Shown here: positions 25,178-36,482 of the stretch, piece by piece
Layout: every line of letters starts with the position of its first letter
Numbering within the stretch: position 1 is the first letter of the stretch
NCBI RefSeq assembly: GCF_004362745.1
Contig: NZ_SNXY01000010.1
Coordinates: 498,501 to 562,500 of the forward strand
DNA: 64,000 nucleotides
Origin: Oharaeibacter diazotrophicus
GTDB taxonomy: Bacteria > Pseudomonadota > Alphaproteobacteria > Rhizobiales > Pleomorphomonadaceae
Direction of reading: 5' to 3'
The notes under the pieces: model-generated
What the model saw: only the letters and a program-made list of their open reading frames with translations
The model's database searches: none
Told to the model about the DNA's origin: nothing
Program-made: the position numbers and the translations under genes

Positions 25178-26728
25178 ATGGCTCTCGTGCTGGGCAAGAA
25201 CGAAGACTATCGAAAGGCGATCGAGGAGGCGGAGAAGCGGACGGGCATCGACGGCTCCGCGATCGCTGCGCTGATCGACGCCGAGGCGGCGAAGGTCGCC
25301 TCGGGGGCGGACAAGGGCAAGTGGAAGGCGGATTCCTACAACGCCGGCTCGGGCGCCGCCGGCCTGACGCAGTTCCTGTCCGGAACCTGGATCGGCCACG
25401 CCCGCAACCCATCCCATCTCCTCAACGCGCGCGGCAAGACGGACGGTCTGATCGACGCCGCGAACACCGTGATCCCCGGCAGGCAGGCGGCGCTCCTGAA
25501 GCTGCGCTTCGATCCCCTGCTCTCGATCGTGTCGGCGGCCGAATACGGGCTCGACAACCTGCGCTACCTCGAGAAGAAGGGCGTGATCCCCTCCGGCATC
25601 GGCGACGACGAGCGCGCGCGCTTCATGTATCTCGCGCACCACGAGGGCGCGGGTGGGGCGGTCGGCTTCATCACGGGCACCAAGCTCTACAACCGCGCCA
25701 GTCTGGAGGGGCAGGGCCTCGATAAGGCGACGATCGACGCCTACATCGCCAAGGCCGGATCCGCCAACGCGGCCTACCGGCTGTGGCTGAACGAGTACAT
25801 GGACAAGAAGATCGTGCCGTCGAAGTTCCGGGACGCCGCCGCGCCCGGCGCCGCGGCACCGGCCGGCGCCGCGGCCGCCGCCGAAGAGCCCGAGGACCCG
25901 CCGCCCCCGGCGCCGGAGTGGCCGGCCGACGGCGCCGAAGTGCGGGTCGTGACCACGGACGGTCTGAACCTGCGTGCCGAGCCGGGTGGGCCGATCATCC
26001 GCGGGCTCGACCTCGGGCAGCGTGTCGCCATCGTCGGCACGAAGCCGGGCGGTTGGGTCGACGTCCGCTTCGGCAACGAAGCCGGCTTCGTCGCCGAGGC
26101 CTATTTGCGGCGGCCGGAGACGGCCGCGCGCGAGCGGCTGTTCGAGGTCGTCGTGGCGGAGTGGCTCCGCTTCGCCAAGGGCAAGTCGAGCGAGGAGGCC
26201 GAGCCCTACAACAGCTACGTCCACGAGATGTGGCAGGCGATCGGCGAAGACTGGTGGGGCAAGAGCAAATACGCCGACGGCAAGGACGTGCCGTGGTCGG
26301 CGGCCTTCGTCTCCTTCGTGGTCGGCCGGTCGGGTCCCGAATACGATGCCTTCGCGTTCGACGCCTCGCATTCCGTGTTCGTCAACGATGCGATCCGAGC
26401 ACGGGTGATGGGGAACAAGACGAAGCCGTTCTGGGCGTACCGCATCGACGAGAAGAAGCCGGAGATCGGCGACATCGTCCAGCGCAACCGCGCCGGCAAC
26501 TCCTTCGGCTACGACTACGCCGAGGCGCACGCGAGCTATCCCAGCCATTCGGACGTCGTCTGCGAGGTGCGCGGGCGGGTGGCCCGGGTGATCGGCGGCA
26601 ACACCGGCGGCGGCGAGGGCACGGTTGCGATGTCCGAATACGACCTCGACGCCAAGGGCTTCCTGCTGCCGGGACAGAGCATCATCGCGCTGCTGAAGAA
26701 CCGGGCGGACGACGTCAAGACGAGCTGA
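25178..26728 (+). CDS. Multidomain peptidoglycan hydrolase: transglycosylase-like, SH3b, DUF2272
   Basis: A protein of 516 residues with a strong ribosome site (GGAGGGCGG) before ATG 25178. No signal peptide or membrane helix is visible. The N-terminal domain (1-205) looks like a lysozyme/transglycosylase fold with GSGAAGLTQFLSGTW and MYLAHHEGAGGA. A Pro/Ala linker leads to an SH3b domain (about 250-310, VVTTDGLNLRAEPGG...). The C-terminal DUF2272 domain (about 320-516) resembles CHAP/NlpC amidases, with DVPWSAAFVSFVV, GDIVQRNR and YPSHSDVVCEV. A Ser stands where CHAP enzymes have the catalytic Cys. Without a Sec signal it would need lysis or a specialised secretion machine to reach the wall, as some type VI effectors do; no secretion or immunity gene is adjacent. 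Confidence 0.75.
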   Translation: MALVLGKNEDYRKAIEEAEKRTGIDGSAIAALIDAEAAKVASGADKGKWKADSYNAGSGAAGLTQFLSGTWIGHARNPSHLLNARGKTDGLIDAANTVIPGRQAALLKLRFDPLLSIVSAAEYGLDNLRYLEKKGVIPSGIGDDERARFMYLAHHEGAGGAVGFITGTKLYNRASLEGQGLDKATIDAYIAKAGSANAAYRLWLNEYMDKKIVPSKFRDAAAPGAAAPAGAAAAAEEPEDPPPPAPEWPADGAEVRVVTTDGLNLRAEPGGPIIRGLDLGQRVAIVGTKPGGWVDVRFGNEAGFVAEAYLRRPETAARERLFEVVVAEWLRFAKGKSSEEAEPYNSYVHEMWQAIGEDWWGKSKYADGKDVPWSAAFVSFVVGRSGPEYDAFAFDASHSVFVNDAIRARVMGNKTKPFWAYRIDEKKPEIGDIVQRNRAGNSFGYDYAEAHASYPSHSDVVCEVRGRVARVIGGNTGGGEGTVAMSEYDLDAKGFLLPGQSIIALLKNRADDVKTS

Positions 26729-27122
26729 CGCTCCGGCCCGTCGCGCCGAAAGGGCCCCGGCGGCGGCCGACGACGAGAGCGGCCCGGGCGACGACGATCG
26801 CCGGGGCCGCGCCGTTGCCGTGGCAGTGTCTCTGCGCCCGGTCGGGCGGTGGCTCGATCCGCCGCGGCGGAGGCCGAATCGGTGGTCGTCCCGCGCTCTG
26901 TGGGTGCGATCGACTTGCAAGGCTGCGACGCGGCGGCGGTGGATCAGGAGAATCCCGCATTGCAGCGCACGCATCTTGCGACACGAAATCCGCTTTGCGT
27001 GCAGGCGGGTTGAGAAATTACCCAGCTAAGTTGCGTCGCCTTCGGCGGTGCAGCATAAATCGATTGTTAATGTCCGACATGGACCGTCGTCGGGTGACAG
27101 CTCCCCATCGGTGGATTCCCCA
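26729..27122. other. 394-base intergenic region with long-range inverted repeat
   Basis: No gene was recognised. GGCCCCGGCG at 26753-26762 is perfectly complementary to CGCCGGGGCC at 26799-26808, just after the hydrolase gene, and may fold into a terminator-like structure without T-tract. The last 100 bases before the chemoreceptor are AT-richer and should hold its promoter. Confidence 0.4.
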
Positions 27123-29189
27123 ATGAAGACGAGTTCGATTCGGACCAGAATCGTGGCAGTCGGTGTCGCGACCGTGGCCGTGGCGGCGCTGGCGGTGGCG
27201 ACCGTCGGATCCGTGATCATGACGAACAACGCCATCGAGGCGAGCACCGCCGAGGCCGGAGAGCTCGCACTGCACCATGCCGCCACCGCCTCGACGCGCA
27301 TCGAGGTCGGCATTCGCACCGCCCGTACGATCGCCGACGCCACCGAGACGATGATCGCCTCCGGCATGGTCGACCGGAACCGGATCGGCGCGGTCTATCG
27401 CGACGCCATCGGTCGCAGCGGCGAGATCTTCGGCATGACGATCGCCTTCGAGCCGAACGCGCTCGACGGTCGCGACGCCGAGTTCACGACGCATCCCTAT
27501 TCCGACGCCACCGGCCGCTTCGTGCCCTATTTCTACCACCGCCCGGACGGTTCGATCGGCGTCGAGCGGCTGGTCATGACCAAGGAGGCCGGCATCGACG
27601 GCTGGTACACCGACCCGATCGTCCGGAACACCGACCTCCTGACGCCGCCCTATTCCTATCCCGTCGAGGGCAAGGAAACGCTGATGACGACCGCGTCGGT
27701 CGTGCTGCGCAAGGATGGCAAGCCGATCGGCATCGGCACCTGCGACATGCTGCTCGGCGACCTCTCCGCCTTCCTGTCGGGTCTGAAGCCGTTCGGCGCG
27801 GGCTCGGTCTCCCTGATCAGCGGCGACGGGCTGTGGGTCGCCGGCCCGGACGCGGCCGCGCTCGGCAAGCGCGTCGAGGACCCCGCGATCGCGGCGCTCG
27901 TGACCGCCGCCGCCGGCGGGCGCACCGAGGGTGGCTTCGTCACCGGGGCGGACGGCGTCGAGCGCTACCGCACGGCGGTGCCGGTGTCCTTCGCCGGCGT
28001 CGCCGAACGCTGGGTGCTGCTGATGGAGGTGCCGCGCGACGCCATGATCGGGGCGGCGCTGACGGCGCGCAACACCATGCTCGCCGCCGCCGCGGCGATC
28101 ACCGCGGTGATGCTGGCCTTTTCCTGGGGCTGGGGTCGGCGCATGACGAAGCCGATCACCGCGCTCACCGAGCGGATGCGCCTGCTCGCCGACGGCGACG
28201 CCGCGACGACGGTCGCCGGCGTCGACCGCCGCGACGAGTTCGGCGCGATGGCCCGGGCGGTCGAGGTGTTCCGCCAGAACGAGATCACGCGGACGACGCT
28301 GTCGGCCGAAGCCGGCGCGGCCGAGACGGCCCGGCTGGCGCGCCAGAACCGCATCGAGGCGGCCATCGACGCCTTCCGCGCCGCCGCCGCCGGCCTGATC
28401 GCCGACGCCCGGGGCGCCAGCGGCGAGCTGTCGCGGGTCTCGGTCGAACTCTCGGCCACCGCCTCGCAGAGCGCCGCGCGCGCGGCCAACGCCCGTGGCG
28501 CCTCCGCCGAGGCGTCGGCCAACGTCGACGCGGTCGCCGCGGCGGCGGAGGAACTCAACGCCTCGATCGGCGAGATCGGGCTGCAGGTGTCGCGCACCAC
28601 CGAGATCGTGCGGCGGGCGACCGAGGGCGCGCGGGTGTCCTCGGACAAGGTCAACGACCTCGCCGCCGCCGCCGGCCGGATCGACCAGGTGGTGGCGCTG
28701 ATCCAGGCGATCGCCGAGCAGACCAACCTCCTGGCGCTCAACGCCACCATCGAGGCGGCACGCGCCGGCGAGGCCGGCAAGGGCTTCGCCGTGGTCGCGA
28801 GCGAGGTCAAGGTCCTCGCCGGTCAGACCGCCAAGGCGACCGGCGACATCGCGGTGCAGGTCGGCGCGATCCAGTCGGCAACCGCCGAGGCGGTAGCCGC
28901 GATCCGGGGCATCTCCGAGATCATGGTGGACGTCGATTCCTTCTCCGCGGCGATCGCCTCGGCGATCGAGCAGCAGGGCGCCGCCACCGCCGAGATCGGC
29001 AACAGCGTCGAGAAGGCCTCGGTTGGCACTCGCACGGTGGCCGAGGACGTCGGCAGCCTCGACGCCGCCGTGCGTGCCACCAGCGAGACCGCGACCCGCG
29101 TCCAGACCGCCTCGGCGGCCATGGACGGCAGCACCCGCGAGATGGAGCGCTCGATCGAACGCTTCGTCGCGGCGGTGGTCGCGGCCTGA
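27123..29189 (+). CDS. Methyl-accepting chemotaxis protein with Cache sensor
   Basis: A protein of 688 residues. ATG 27123 begins a membrane helix (residues 7-33), followed by a periplasmic dCache-type sensor with [23 protein letters not shown] and [20 protein letters not shown]. The second membrane helix is near 310-335, then HAMP ([19 protein letters not shown]). The cytoplasmic signalling hairpin has its conserved tip [31 protein letters not shown] in the family-typical form. No CheR pentapeptide is seen at the C-terminus. It couples an unknown small ligand, probably an amino or organic acid, to CheA/CheW encoded elsewhere. No near-consensus ribosome site was found. Confidence 0.92.
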   Translation: MKTSSIRTRIVAVGVATVAVAALAVATVGSVIMTNNAIEASTAEAGELALHHAATASTRIEVGIRTARTIADATETMIASGMVDRNRIGAVYRDAIGRSGEIFGMTIAFEPNALDGRDAEFTTHPYSDATGRFVPYFYHRPDGSIGVERLVMTKEAGIDGWYTDPIVRNTDLLTPPYSYPVEGKETLMTTASVVLRKDGKPIGIGTCDMLLGDLSAFLSGLKPFGAGSVSLISGDGLWVAGPDAAALGKRVEDPAIAALVTAAAGGRTEGGFVTGADGVERYRTAVPVSFAGVAERWVLLMEVPRDAMIGAALTARNTMLAAAAAITAVMLAFSWGWGRRMTKPITALTERMRLLADGDAATTVAGVDRRDEFGAMARAVEVFRQNEITRTTLSAEAGAAETARLARQNRIEAAIDAFRAAAAGLIADARGASGELSRVSVELSATASQSAARAANARGASAEASANVDAVAAAAEELNASIGEIGLQVSRTTEIVRRATEGARVSSDKVNDLAAAAGRIDQVVALIQAIAEQTNLLALNATIEAARAGEAGKGFAVVASEVKVLAGQTAKATGDIAVQVGAIQSATAEAVAAIRGISEIMVDVDSFSAAIASAIEQQGAATAEIGNSVEKASVGTRTVAEDVGSLDAAVRATSETATRVQTASAAMDGSTREMERSIERFVAAVVAA

Positions 29190-29210
29190 CGCGAGACGTC
29201 TCTGCGAAAA

Positions 29211-29252
29211 CGAGAACGGCCCCGGCGATCGACATCGCCGGGGCCCTTCTCG
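29211..29252. terminator. Bidirectional intrinsic terminator
   Basis: A near-perfect hairpin with arms CGAGAA-c-GGCCCCGGCGAT and its complement, loop CGAC, lies between the convergent chemoreceptor and DEAD-box genes. It begins 21 bases after the chemoreceptor stop. On the minus strand it is followed by TTTTCG; on the plus strand the T-rich end is part of the stem (TTCTCG). It probably ends both transcripts. Confidence 0.85.
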
Positions 29253-29294
29253 TTCGGTGTCCGGACCGTACGCCCGTGTCGTGCCGTCGCGGGA

Positions 29295-30863
29295 TCAGCC
29301 GCGGCCGCCGCGACGGGGGCCGCGCGACTCGCCGGCGGCCGGACGGCCGGGCGAGGCGAGGAAGCCGACGCGGCCGAGGCTCGCCTCGGCGGCGCCGTTG
29401 TCGCGGTGGTTGGGCTTGCCGGAGCCGTGGGCGGGGGTGCCGCCGCCGGCGGGGCGGCGCTCGCCGCGCGGCTTGGCGCCGTCGGCCTTGGCCGGGCCGT
29501 GACCGCCGTGGCCCGCCGACCGGCGCTCGCCGCCGCCGGCGTTGCCGCCGCCACGACGCTCGCCGCCGGCCGGGCCGCCGGCGCGACCGCCGGGCTGGCC
29601 GTGGCCGCGTCCGCCGCCGGAGCGGCCGCCGGGACGGCCGCCGCGCGCGCCGCGGGCGGGACGCTCGTCACGGATCTCCTCGCCGTCCTCGTCGACCTCG
29701 ACCTGGTCCTGACGGGGCATGTGGCGCAGTTCGATCTTGCCGCGGCGGTCCTCGGACGGGATCTGCTGACGGGTCAGCTTCTCGATGTCCTTGAGGTAGG
29801 CCCGCTCCTCGTGGTCGCAGAAGGAGATGGCGACGCCGCTGGCGCCGGCGCGCGCGGTGCGGCCGATGCGGTGGACGTAGCTCTCGGGGATGTTCGGCAG
29901 GTCGAAGTTGACGACGTGGCTGACGCCCGACACGTCGATGCCGCGGGCGGCGATGTCGGTGGCGATCAGGATCGGCGTCTTGCCGTCCTTGAAGCCGGCG
30001 AGGGCGCGCTCGCGCTGGGCCTGGCTCTTGTTGCCGTGGATCGCGACGGCGGCGATGCCGTCCATGGCGAGCGAGCGGACGACGCGGTCGGCGCCGTGCT
30101 TGGTGCGGGTGAAGACGAGGCAGCGCTCCGGCTTCTCCTCGACCAGCACGTCGCGCAGCAGGGTGCGCTTGGCGGCGGTGTCGACGTGGATGACGCGCTG
30201 CTCGACGCGCTCGGCCGTGGTGGCGACCGGCGTCACCTTGACCGTGACCGGATCGGTCAGGAGGTCGCCGGCCAGCTGGCCGATCTCCTTCGGCATGGTG
30301 GCGGAGAACAGCAAGGTCTGCCGGGCCGACGGCAGCGTCTTCATGATGCGGCGCACCGCGTGCACGAAGCCCATGTCGAGCATCTGGTCGGCCTCGTCGA
30401 GCACGAAGACCTCGGTGGTCTCGAGCGACAGCGCCTTGGTGTCGAGATGGTCGATCAGGCGGCCCGGGGTGGCGACGAGGATGTCGACGCCGCGGCGCAG
30501 ACGCTCCTCCTGCGGCCGGTGGCTGACGCCGCCGAAGATGGTGGCCACCGACATGTGGTTCATGAAGTGGCCGTAGGCGCGGAAGCTCTCGGCGATCTGG
30601 GTCGCGAGCTCGCGGGTCGGCGACAGGATCAGCGCGCGGACGCGGCGCGGGCGGGCGATCTCGCCGGGGGCGAGGCGCTGCAGGATCGGCAGCGCGAAGG
30701 CGGCGGTCTTGCCGGTGCCGGTCTGGGCGATGCCGAGCAGGTCGCGGCCTTCCAGGAGCTTCGGGATCGACTGGGTCTGAATCGGGGTCGGGGTCTCGTA
30801 GCCTTCCTTGGAGAGGGCCTTGAGGAGGCTTTCGGCGAGGCCGAGTTCGTTGAAGGACGTCAA
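29295..30863 (-). CDS. DEAD-box RNA helicase, RhlE-like
   Basis: A protein of 522 residues. All helicase motifs are present: Q motif ([13 protein letters not shown]), motif [12 protein letters not shown], Ia PTRELATQI, Ib TPGRLID, motif [15 protein letters not shown], motif III SATMP, then [19 protein letters not shown] and motif [12 protein letters not shown]. After about residue 390 the chain becomes a Gly/Arg/Pro-rich RGG-like tail that should bind RNA non-specifically. Such proteins remodel rRNA or mRNA and are often important in the cold. The start is TTG at 30863, chosen because [10 protein letters not shown] matches the usual family N-terminus. The 262 bases upstream contain no gene. 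Confidence 0.92.
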   Translation of the reverse strand: MTSFNELGLAESLLKALSKEGYETPTPIQTQSIPKLLEGRDLLGIAQTGTGKTAAFALPILQRLAPGEIARPRRVRALILSPTRELATQIAESFRAYGHFMNHMSVATIFGGVSHRPQEERLRRGVDILVATPGRLIDHLDTKALSLETTEVFVLDEADQMLDMGFVHAVRRIMKTLPSARQTLLFSATMPKEIGQLAGDLLTDPVTVKVTPVATTAERVEQRVIHVDTAAKRTLLRDVLVEEKPERCLVFTRTKHGADRVVRSLAMDGIAAVAIHGNKSQAQRERALAGFKDGKTPILIATDIAARGIDVSGVSHVVNFDLPNIPESYVHRIGRTARAGASGVAISFCDHEERAYLKDIEKLTRQQIPSEDRRGKIELRHMPRQDQVEVDEDGEEIRDERPARGARGGRPGGRSGGGRGHGQPGGRAGGPAGGERRGGGNAGGGERRSAGHGGHGPAKADGAKPRGERRPAGGGTPAHGSGKPNHRDNGAAEASLGRVGFLASPGRPAAGESRGPRRGGRG

Positions 30864-31125
30864 ATATCCGGCTTTCTGGGATGGCGCAGCGGTCGCGCCG
30901 GCGCATGTCGCCCCGGCGGTCGGTCGCGGGTGGCGAACGTGCCCCGCGTGATCGGGCCATTCAGGTCTGGGAGGATCCGGCCATCGAAGGCTGCCCTGGG
31001 CAGCACCCGTTCACGCGGCCGGTGGTCGGCGGGATCCGGGAGGCGGACCCACGCACCGTACGGTGGAGGACATGGGGCCTTCCGCCGGTCCTGTCAAGCG
31101 GTTTCGCGCGGTGCGGGCGGCGCGC

Positions 31126-33012
31126 TCAGCCTTCGCCGCGCGATTCCCGCCTCAGCGTCTCGGCGTCCCAGCCGCTGTCGTCGGTGCCCGGAACGGTCTG
31201 GACGTCGCGGGTGAGCACGCTCGACAGCATCTCGCGGCGCTGGCGGAAGGCGAGGCCGTAGGCGTCGCGGTCGCCGGTCTTCCTGACGACGCGGAGCACG
31301 TCCATGGTCTCGATGTCGTGGCGGCGGAAGATGCGGCCGAGGCGGTTTGCCTCGAAGGCGGGCACGCCGAGGACGCGCAGCGATTCCGTCGCCATCTCGA
31401 TGCCGCCCTCGAAGGTCTCGCGGACGACGCGGTCGGCGCCGGCCTCCTCGACCTCGTAGGCGTGCGGTCGGTCGTAGGCGCGGGCGACGATCTTGAGGCC
31501 GGGGAAGTTCCGCCGCGCGGTCTCGACGATCTCGGTGGTGGTCTCCTTGTCGTCGGTGGCGACGACCAGCAGCGCGGCCTCGGCGGCGCCGGCGGCCTCG
31601 AGCAGGTCGTGGCGGCGGGCGTCGCCGTAGTAGAGCTTGAAGCCGAAGCGGCGCAGCGCTTCGAGTTGCTCGGCGTCGTGCTCGAGCACGGTGACCGGCA
31701 CGCCGCGCCCGATCAGGAGGCGGCCGACGATCTGCCCCACGCGGCCGAAGCCGGCGATGATGACCCGGTTGCGCTCGTCGATGGCGTCGGCGGGACGGTC
31801 GTCGGCGGTTTCGGCGCCGCTGGCGAAGCGCTCGAACAGGATCAAGAGGATCGGCGTCGTCAGCATCGACAGCGCCACCGAGGCGGTGAGGAGTGCCGCG
31901 AGGTCGCCGGCGAGGATGCGGTTCTGGCTGGCGAAGCCGATCAGCACGAAGGCGAATTCGCCGATCTGCGACAGCGCGATCGCGGTGAGCAGCGCGTCGG
32001 AGCGGTTGAGCCGGGCCGAGCGGGCGATCGCGTAGAGCACGGCGGCCTTGATCGCGACCACCGCGAGGACGATCGCGGCGACGGCGAGCGGGCGGGCGAG
32101 GATCAGGTCGATCTGGATGCCGGCGCCGACGGCGATGAAGAACAGGCCGAGCAGCAGACCCTTGAAGGGCGCGATGTCGGTTTCGATCTCGTGGCGGAAC
32201 TCGCTGTCGGCGAGCACGACGCCGGCGAGGAACGCGCCGAGGGCGGGCGACAGGCCGACGCTCTCCATGATCAGCGCGGTGCCGGCGACCAGCAGCAGCG
32301 CGGTGGCGGTGAAGATCTCGCGCATCCGGAGCCGCGCCATCGCCATGAACAGCGGCCGCATCACGAGGCGGCCGCCGAGCACGATGACGCCGACCGCGGC
32401 GAGCACCAGCAGCGCCGCGGCCCAGCCGGGCAGGCCGTCGACCAGCGTGCCGCCGTCGGCGTGCGCGCCCGCGCCGTGGTCGCCGCCCCCGCCGCCGGGG
32501 GCGAGCAGCGGCATCACCGCCAGGATCGGGATCACCGCGATGTCCTGGAACAGCAGCACCGCGAAAGAGGTCTCGCCGGCCGGGCTCTTGAGGAGGCCCT
32601 TCTCCGCGAGGGCCTGCAGCACCATCGCCGTCGACGACATCGCCAGGATCAGGCCGACCGCAAAGGCGGGCGCGAGGCCGAGGCCGGCTGCGACGGCGGC
32701 GAGCGCCACGGCGGCGGCGGTGGCGACGACCTGCGCGCCGCCGAGGCCGAACACGGCGCCGCGCATCGCCCAGAGCTTGGACGGCTGCAGCTCGAGGCCG
32801 ACCAGGAACAGCATCATCACCACGCCGAACTCGGCGACGTGCATGACGTCCTCCGCGCCGGAGACGAGGCCGAGCACGGCCGGGCCGACCATGACGCCGG
32901 CGACGAGGTAGCCGAGCACCGAGCCGAGCCCGAGGCGCTCGGCGATCGGCACCGAGACCACGGCGGCGCCGAGATAGGTGGCGGATTGGACGAGGAGGGC
33001 GTCGGCGGCCAT
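31126..33012 (-). CDS. KefB/KefC-type potassium:proton antiporter
   Basis: A protein of 628 residues. The N-terminal CPA2 antiporter domain has about 12-13 membrane helices, including MLFLVGLELQPSKLW, SSTAMVLQALAEKG and LSPALGAFLAGVVLADSEFRHEIE. A His/Gly-rich loop (GGGGGDHGAGAHADGG) interrupts helices near residue 175. From about residue 400 a TrkA-N (RCK) domain follows with the dinucleotide fold NRVIIAGFGRVGQIVGRLL and VTVLEHD. Kef systems release potassium and acidify the cytoplasm when glutathione adducts of electrophiles bind the RCK domain. The ancillary oxidoreductase is encoded 35 bases upstream on the same strand, supporting this role. Confidence 0.9.
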   Translation of the reverse strand: MAADALLVQSATYLGAAVVSVPIAERLGLGSVLGYLVAGVMVGPAVLGLVSGAEDVMHVAEFGVVMMLFLVGLELQPSKLWAMRGAVFGLGGAQVVATAAAVALAAVAAGLGLAPAFAVGLILAMSSTAMVLQALAEKGLLKSPAGETSFAVLLFQDIAVIPILAVMPLLAPGGGGGDHGAGAHADGGTLVDGLPGWAAALLVLAAVGVIVLGGRLVMRPLFMAMARLRMREIFTATALLLVAGTALIMESVGLSPALGAFLAGVVLADSEFRHEIETDIAPFKGLLLGLFFIAVGAGIQIDLILARPLAVAAIVLAVVAIKAAVLYAIARSARLNRSDALLTAIALSQIGEFAFVLIGFASQNRILAGDLAALLTASVALSMLTTPILLILFERFASGAETADDRPADAIDERNRVIIAGFGRVGQIVGRLLIGRGVPVTVLEHDAEQLEALRRFGFKLYYGDARRHDLLEAAGAAEAALLVVATDDKETTTEIVETARRNFPGLKIVARAYDRPHAYEVEEAGADRVVRETFEGGIEMATESLRVLGVPAFEANRLGRIFRRHDIETMDVLRVVRKTGDRDAYGLAFRQRREMLSSVLTRDVQTVPGTDDSGWDAETLRRESRGEG

Positions 33013-33047
33013 GGGGCGGGTGTCCCGGCGTGTCGGAGGAGGCGGCG

Positions 33048-33605
33048 TCAGACGACGACGCGGACGGGCGAACCGTCGCGCAGCGCGACGAGGCGGGCGC
33101 GGAAGGCGTCGGCGGCGGCGTCGATCTCGGCGGCCTCGGCGACGTGGGTGGCGTGGACGACGAAGGGCCGCTGCCAGACCATGTGGCAGAGGTGGGCGGT
33201 GGCCTCGAACGGGCGCAGCAGCTCGTCGATCGAATAGCGGTTGAGGCCGTCCTCGCGATAGGCGCCCTCGCGGCCGCCGGTCGAGACCGCCTGCATCCAG
33301 GTCTTGCCCTCGAGGGCGCGGCCGTGGCGGCCGTAGGCCCAGCCGTGCTCGAGCACGAGGTCCTGCCATTCGCGCACGATCGCCGGCGCGGAATACCAGA
33401 ACAGCGGGTGCTGGCAGACGATCGCGTCGTGGTCGAGGAGCAGGCGCTGCTCGCGGTCGACGTCGATCGCGAAGTCCGGATAGGTCTCGTAGAGGTCGTG
33501 GACGGTGACGCCGGCGACGGCGGACGCGGCGTCGAGCAGCGCCCGGTTCACGCGGGAGCGGCGGATCGACGGGTGGGCGAACAGCAGCAGGATCTTGTGG
33601 GGCAT
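33048..33605 (-). CDS. KefF/KefG-type NAD(P)H oxidoreductase, Kef ancillary subunit
   Basis: A protein of 185 residues with a flavodoxin-like fold. KILLLFAHPSIRRSRVNRALLDA is the flavin phosphate-binding start. HDAIVCQHPLFWYSAPAIVREWQDLVLEHGWAYG and LEGKTWMQAVSTGGREGAY are typical of the KefF/KefG/MdaB group. These proteins sit on the Kef RCK domain, raise antiporter activity and reduce quinone-like electrophiles. It is the first gene of a two-gene unit with the antiporter; ATG 33605 fits the family N-terminus. Confidence 0.88.
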   Translation of the reverse strand: MPHKILLLFAHPSIRRSRVNRALLDAASAVAGVTVHDLYETYPDFAIDVDREQRLLLDHDAIVCQHPLFWYSAPAIVREWQDLVLEHGWAYGRHGRALEGKTWMQAVSTGGREGAYREDGLNRYSIDELLRPFEATAHLCHMVWQRPFVVHATHVAEAAEIDAAADAFRARLVALRDGSPVRVVV

Positions 33606-33757
33606 CGGCTCGGCATGGCGGCGTCGGATGGCGCGATCATGGCAAGGCCGCGGCCTCACGGGAAGTCGCGGTCTCGCGCGGCGGTCCATTCGACGCGGGA
33701 CCGCCGCGCCGGGGCAGGGGGACCGGAGGCGCGGGCGCCCCCGGTTCCCCCGGGGAC

Positions 33758-34789
<1,032 letters not shown>

Positions 34790-34928
34790 GATGCGCGTCG
34801 AACTCCACTGGACCGGACGGGAGGTCCGGAAACCGGACGAAGGCCCGGGAGTTGGACATGGGCCCCGCGCGGGCGTCAAGGGCGGCGGACCGCGGACGGT
34901 CGGCCGCCACGCGCGGTGCAGAAAATGA

Positions 34929-34957
34929 TTGTGCACGATTTAAATGTACGCTATTGA
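34929..34957 (+). promoter_or_regulatory. Predicted ohr promoter
   Basis: TTGTGC (34929-34934) and TATTGA (34952-34957) are 17 bases apart in the only AT-rich part of the HDAC-ohr gap. The -35 overlaps a near-palindrome ATTGTGCACGAT (34928-34939). That element or the following TTTAAA could be an OhrR-type operator; no ohrR gene lies adjacent. Confidence 0.45.
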
Positions 34958-35047
34958 AATCGGCGACGGCCGGGGTGCACCGGCCGGGACGACGAACGGC
35001 GGCGGCATCGCCCGCCGACCGGGACGCCAACACCAGGAGGACGATCG

Positions 35048-35473
35048 ATGAAGGTGCTCTACACCGCCCACGCCACGGCCACCGGCGGCGGCCGCGAGGG
35101 TCACACCCGCTCGGACGACGGCAAGGTCGACTTCCAGCTGACGGTTCCCAAAGAGCTCGGCGGCCCCGGCGGCGGCGGCACCAACCCCGAGCAGCTGTTC
35201 GCCTCCGGTTATTCGGCCTGCTTCCTCGGCGCGCTGCGCTTCGTCGCCGGCAAGGAGAAGGTGAAGCTCCCCGACGACACCTCGGTGTCGGCCGACGTCG
35301 GCATCGGCGCCCGCGACGACGGTGCGGGCTTCGGTCTCGAGGTGACGCTGAACGTCTCCGTGCCGGGCTTCGACAAGGCCGAGGCCGAGGCGCTCGTCGC
35401 CAAGGCGCACGTGGTCTGCCCCTACAGCCACGCCACCATGGGCAACATTCCGGTGACGCTGAAGGTCGCCTGA
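35048..35473 (+). CDS. ohr: Organic hydroperoxide resistance protein Ohr
   Basis: A protein of 141 residues in the Ohr/OsmC family. The two redox cysteines are present: Cys in FASGYSACFLGALRF (about residue 58) and Cys in AHVVCPYSHAT (about 124). GTNPEQLFASGY is the Ohr rather than OsmC signature. Ohr is a lipoyl-dependent thiol peroxidase that removes fatty-acid and other organic hydroperoxides in the cytoplasm. A good ribosome site (AGGAGGACG) precedes ATG 35048. The gene stands alone with its own promoter. Confidence 0.93.
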   Translation: MKVLYTAHATATGGGREGHTRSDDGKVDFQLTVPKELGGPGGGGTNPEQLFASGYSACFLGALRFVAGKEKVKLPDDTSVSADVGIGARDDGAGFGLEVTLNVSVPGFDKAEAEALVAKAHVVCPYSHATMGNIPVTLKVA

Positions 35474-35534
35474 TCTTCGCTTCGCCAAATTTACGGGTAA
35501 CGTGTCCGCCGAATCCCCCTCGGGAGGAGACGGC

Positions 35535-36482
35535 GTGACCACGATCGGCGGCGGCACGGAGGCGACGGAACCGGCGGAGACGCCGGCCGCCGCCCCCGTG
35601 CGCCGCACCGACCGCCGCATCCCGATCGCCGTCGGGGCCGCGGTCGTCGTGCTCGCCGCGGGCCTGACCGTCGCCAAGGTCGGCACCGACGCGGTCGTCG
35701 CCGTGTTCCACGGACTGGTCGAACTGGTGACGGAGCCGGCGCCGACGCCCCGCCACGTCGTCGCGCCCGCCGCGCCGCAGCCGGTGGTCGCGCCGGCGCG
35801 CGACGCCCTCGCCGACCTCCCGGAGGCGGTGCGCGCCGCGCTGATCGGCGCGCCGCCGACCGGCGACTTCACCTTCCGCTTCCAGCCCGGCCGCACCCCG
35901 CGCGAGATCTGCCGGGCGATGGACGCCGCCGGCCTCGCCAACCGCGGCTGGGCCAGAGCCACCGACGCCGGCTTCTTCGAGTGCATGTCGGAGCTGATGA
36001 CGGTGCCGGGATCGAAGCCGGTGGCACGCACCGTCGCGGTCGACCCCGAGGCCGGTGGCACGGTGGACCTGCCGCCGCAGGCCTCGACGCTGTTCTTCGT
36101 CGCGCGCGGCCGCGGCGCCGAGGCGATCGACACGGTGCGCTTCAAGCTCAATCTCGACGACGCCTCGGTCGACGCCGCCGGCCGCCGGCTGCTCGCCGAG
36201 CGGATCGCCGACCTCGGCACGACGCTGTCGTGGCAGCCGCCCGAGGCGATGCTCGCCGCGATCCGCGACCACCGCAAATACGCCGCCGACGTGCGCGGCA
36301 TCCACGTCGACGTCCACCCGGAGAGTGATCCGGTGAAGCGGGTCAACGTGGTGCTGGTGCTCGGCCGCCCGGCCAACCGGTTGCCGCCGGACCGCTTCGT
36401 CGCCCTGCCGCCGATGCCGGAGGAGCTCGCCCCGCCGCCCGAGCCGCCGCGGACCGCGCCGCTTCAGCCAGCGACGCCCTGA
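35535..36482 (+). CDS. DUF6030-like membrane-anchored protein
   Basis: A protein of about 315 residues. GTG 35535 is preferred because GGGAGGAG lies five bases upstream; GTG 35502 is possible but has a weak site. After a Thr/Glu/Ala-rich leader there is one membrane helix (about residues 30-48, PIAVGAAVVVLAAGLTVAKV), then a Pro-rich spacer and a soluble domain of about 200 residues with FTFRFQPGRTPREICRAMDAAGLA and GFFECMSELMTVPG. Such proteins are common hypothetical genes in Hyphomicrobiales; I recall DUF6030 for this type but cannot confirm it. The soluble part would be periplasmic. Its 3' end overlaps that of the convergent FCD regulator by 19 bases. Confidence 0.65.
   Translation: MTTIGGGTEATEPAETPAAAPVRRTDRRIPIAVGAAVVVLAAGLTVAKVGTDAVVAVFHGLVELVTEPAPTPRHVVAPAAPQPVVAPARDALADLPEAVRAALIGAPPTGDFTFRFQPGRTPREICRAMDAAGLANRGWARATDAGFFECMSELMTVPGSKPVARTVAVDPEAGGTVDLPPQASTLFFVARGRGAEAIDTVRFKLNLDDASVDAAGRRLLAERIADLGTTLSWQPPEAMLAAIRDHRKYAADVRGIHVDVHPESDPVKRVNVVLVLGRPANRLPPDRFVALPPMPEELAPPPEPPRTAPLQPATP

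Noticed and set aside
26753-26808. Confident intrinsic terminator after the wall hydrolase
   Set aside because: The 10-base arms are perfect but separated by 36 bases and lack a T-tract; recorded only as an inverted repeat.
31060-33240. Long plus-strand frame opposite the kef genes
   Set aside because: Translation is acidic low-complexity sequence with no domain, while the minus strand has a full antiporter with membrane helices and RCK domain.
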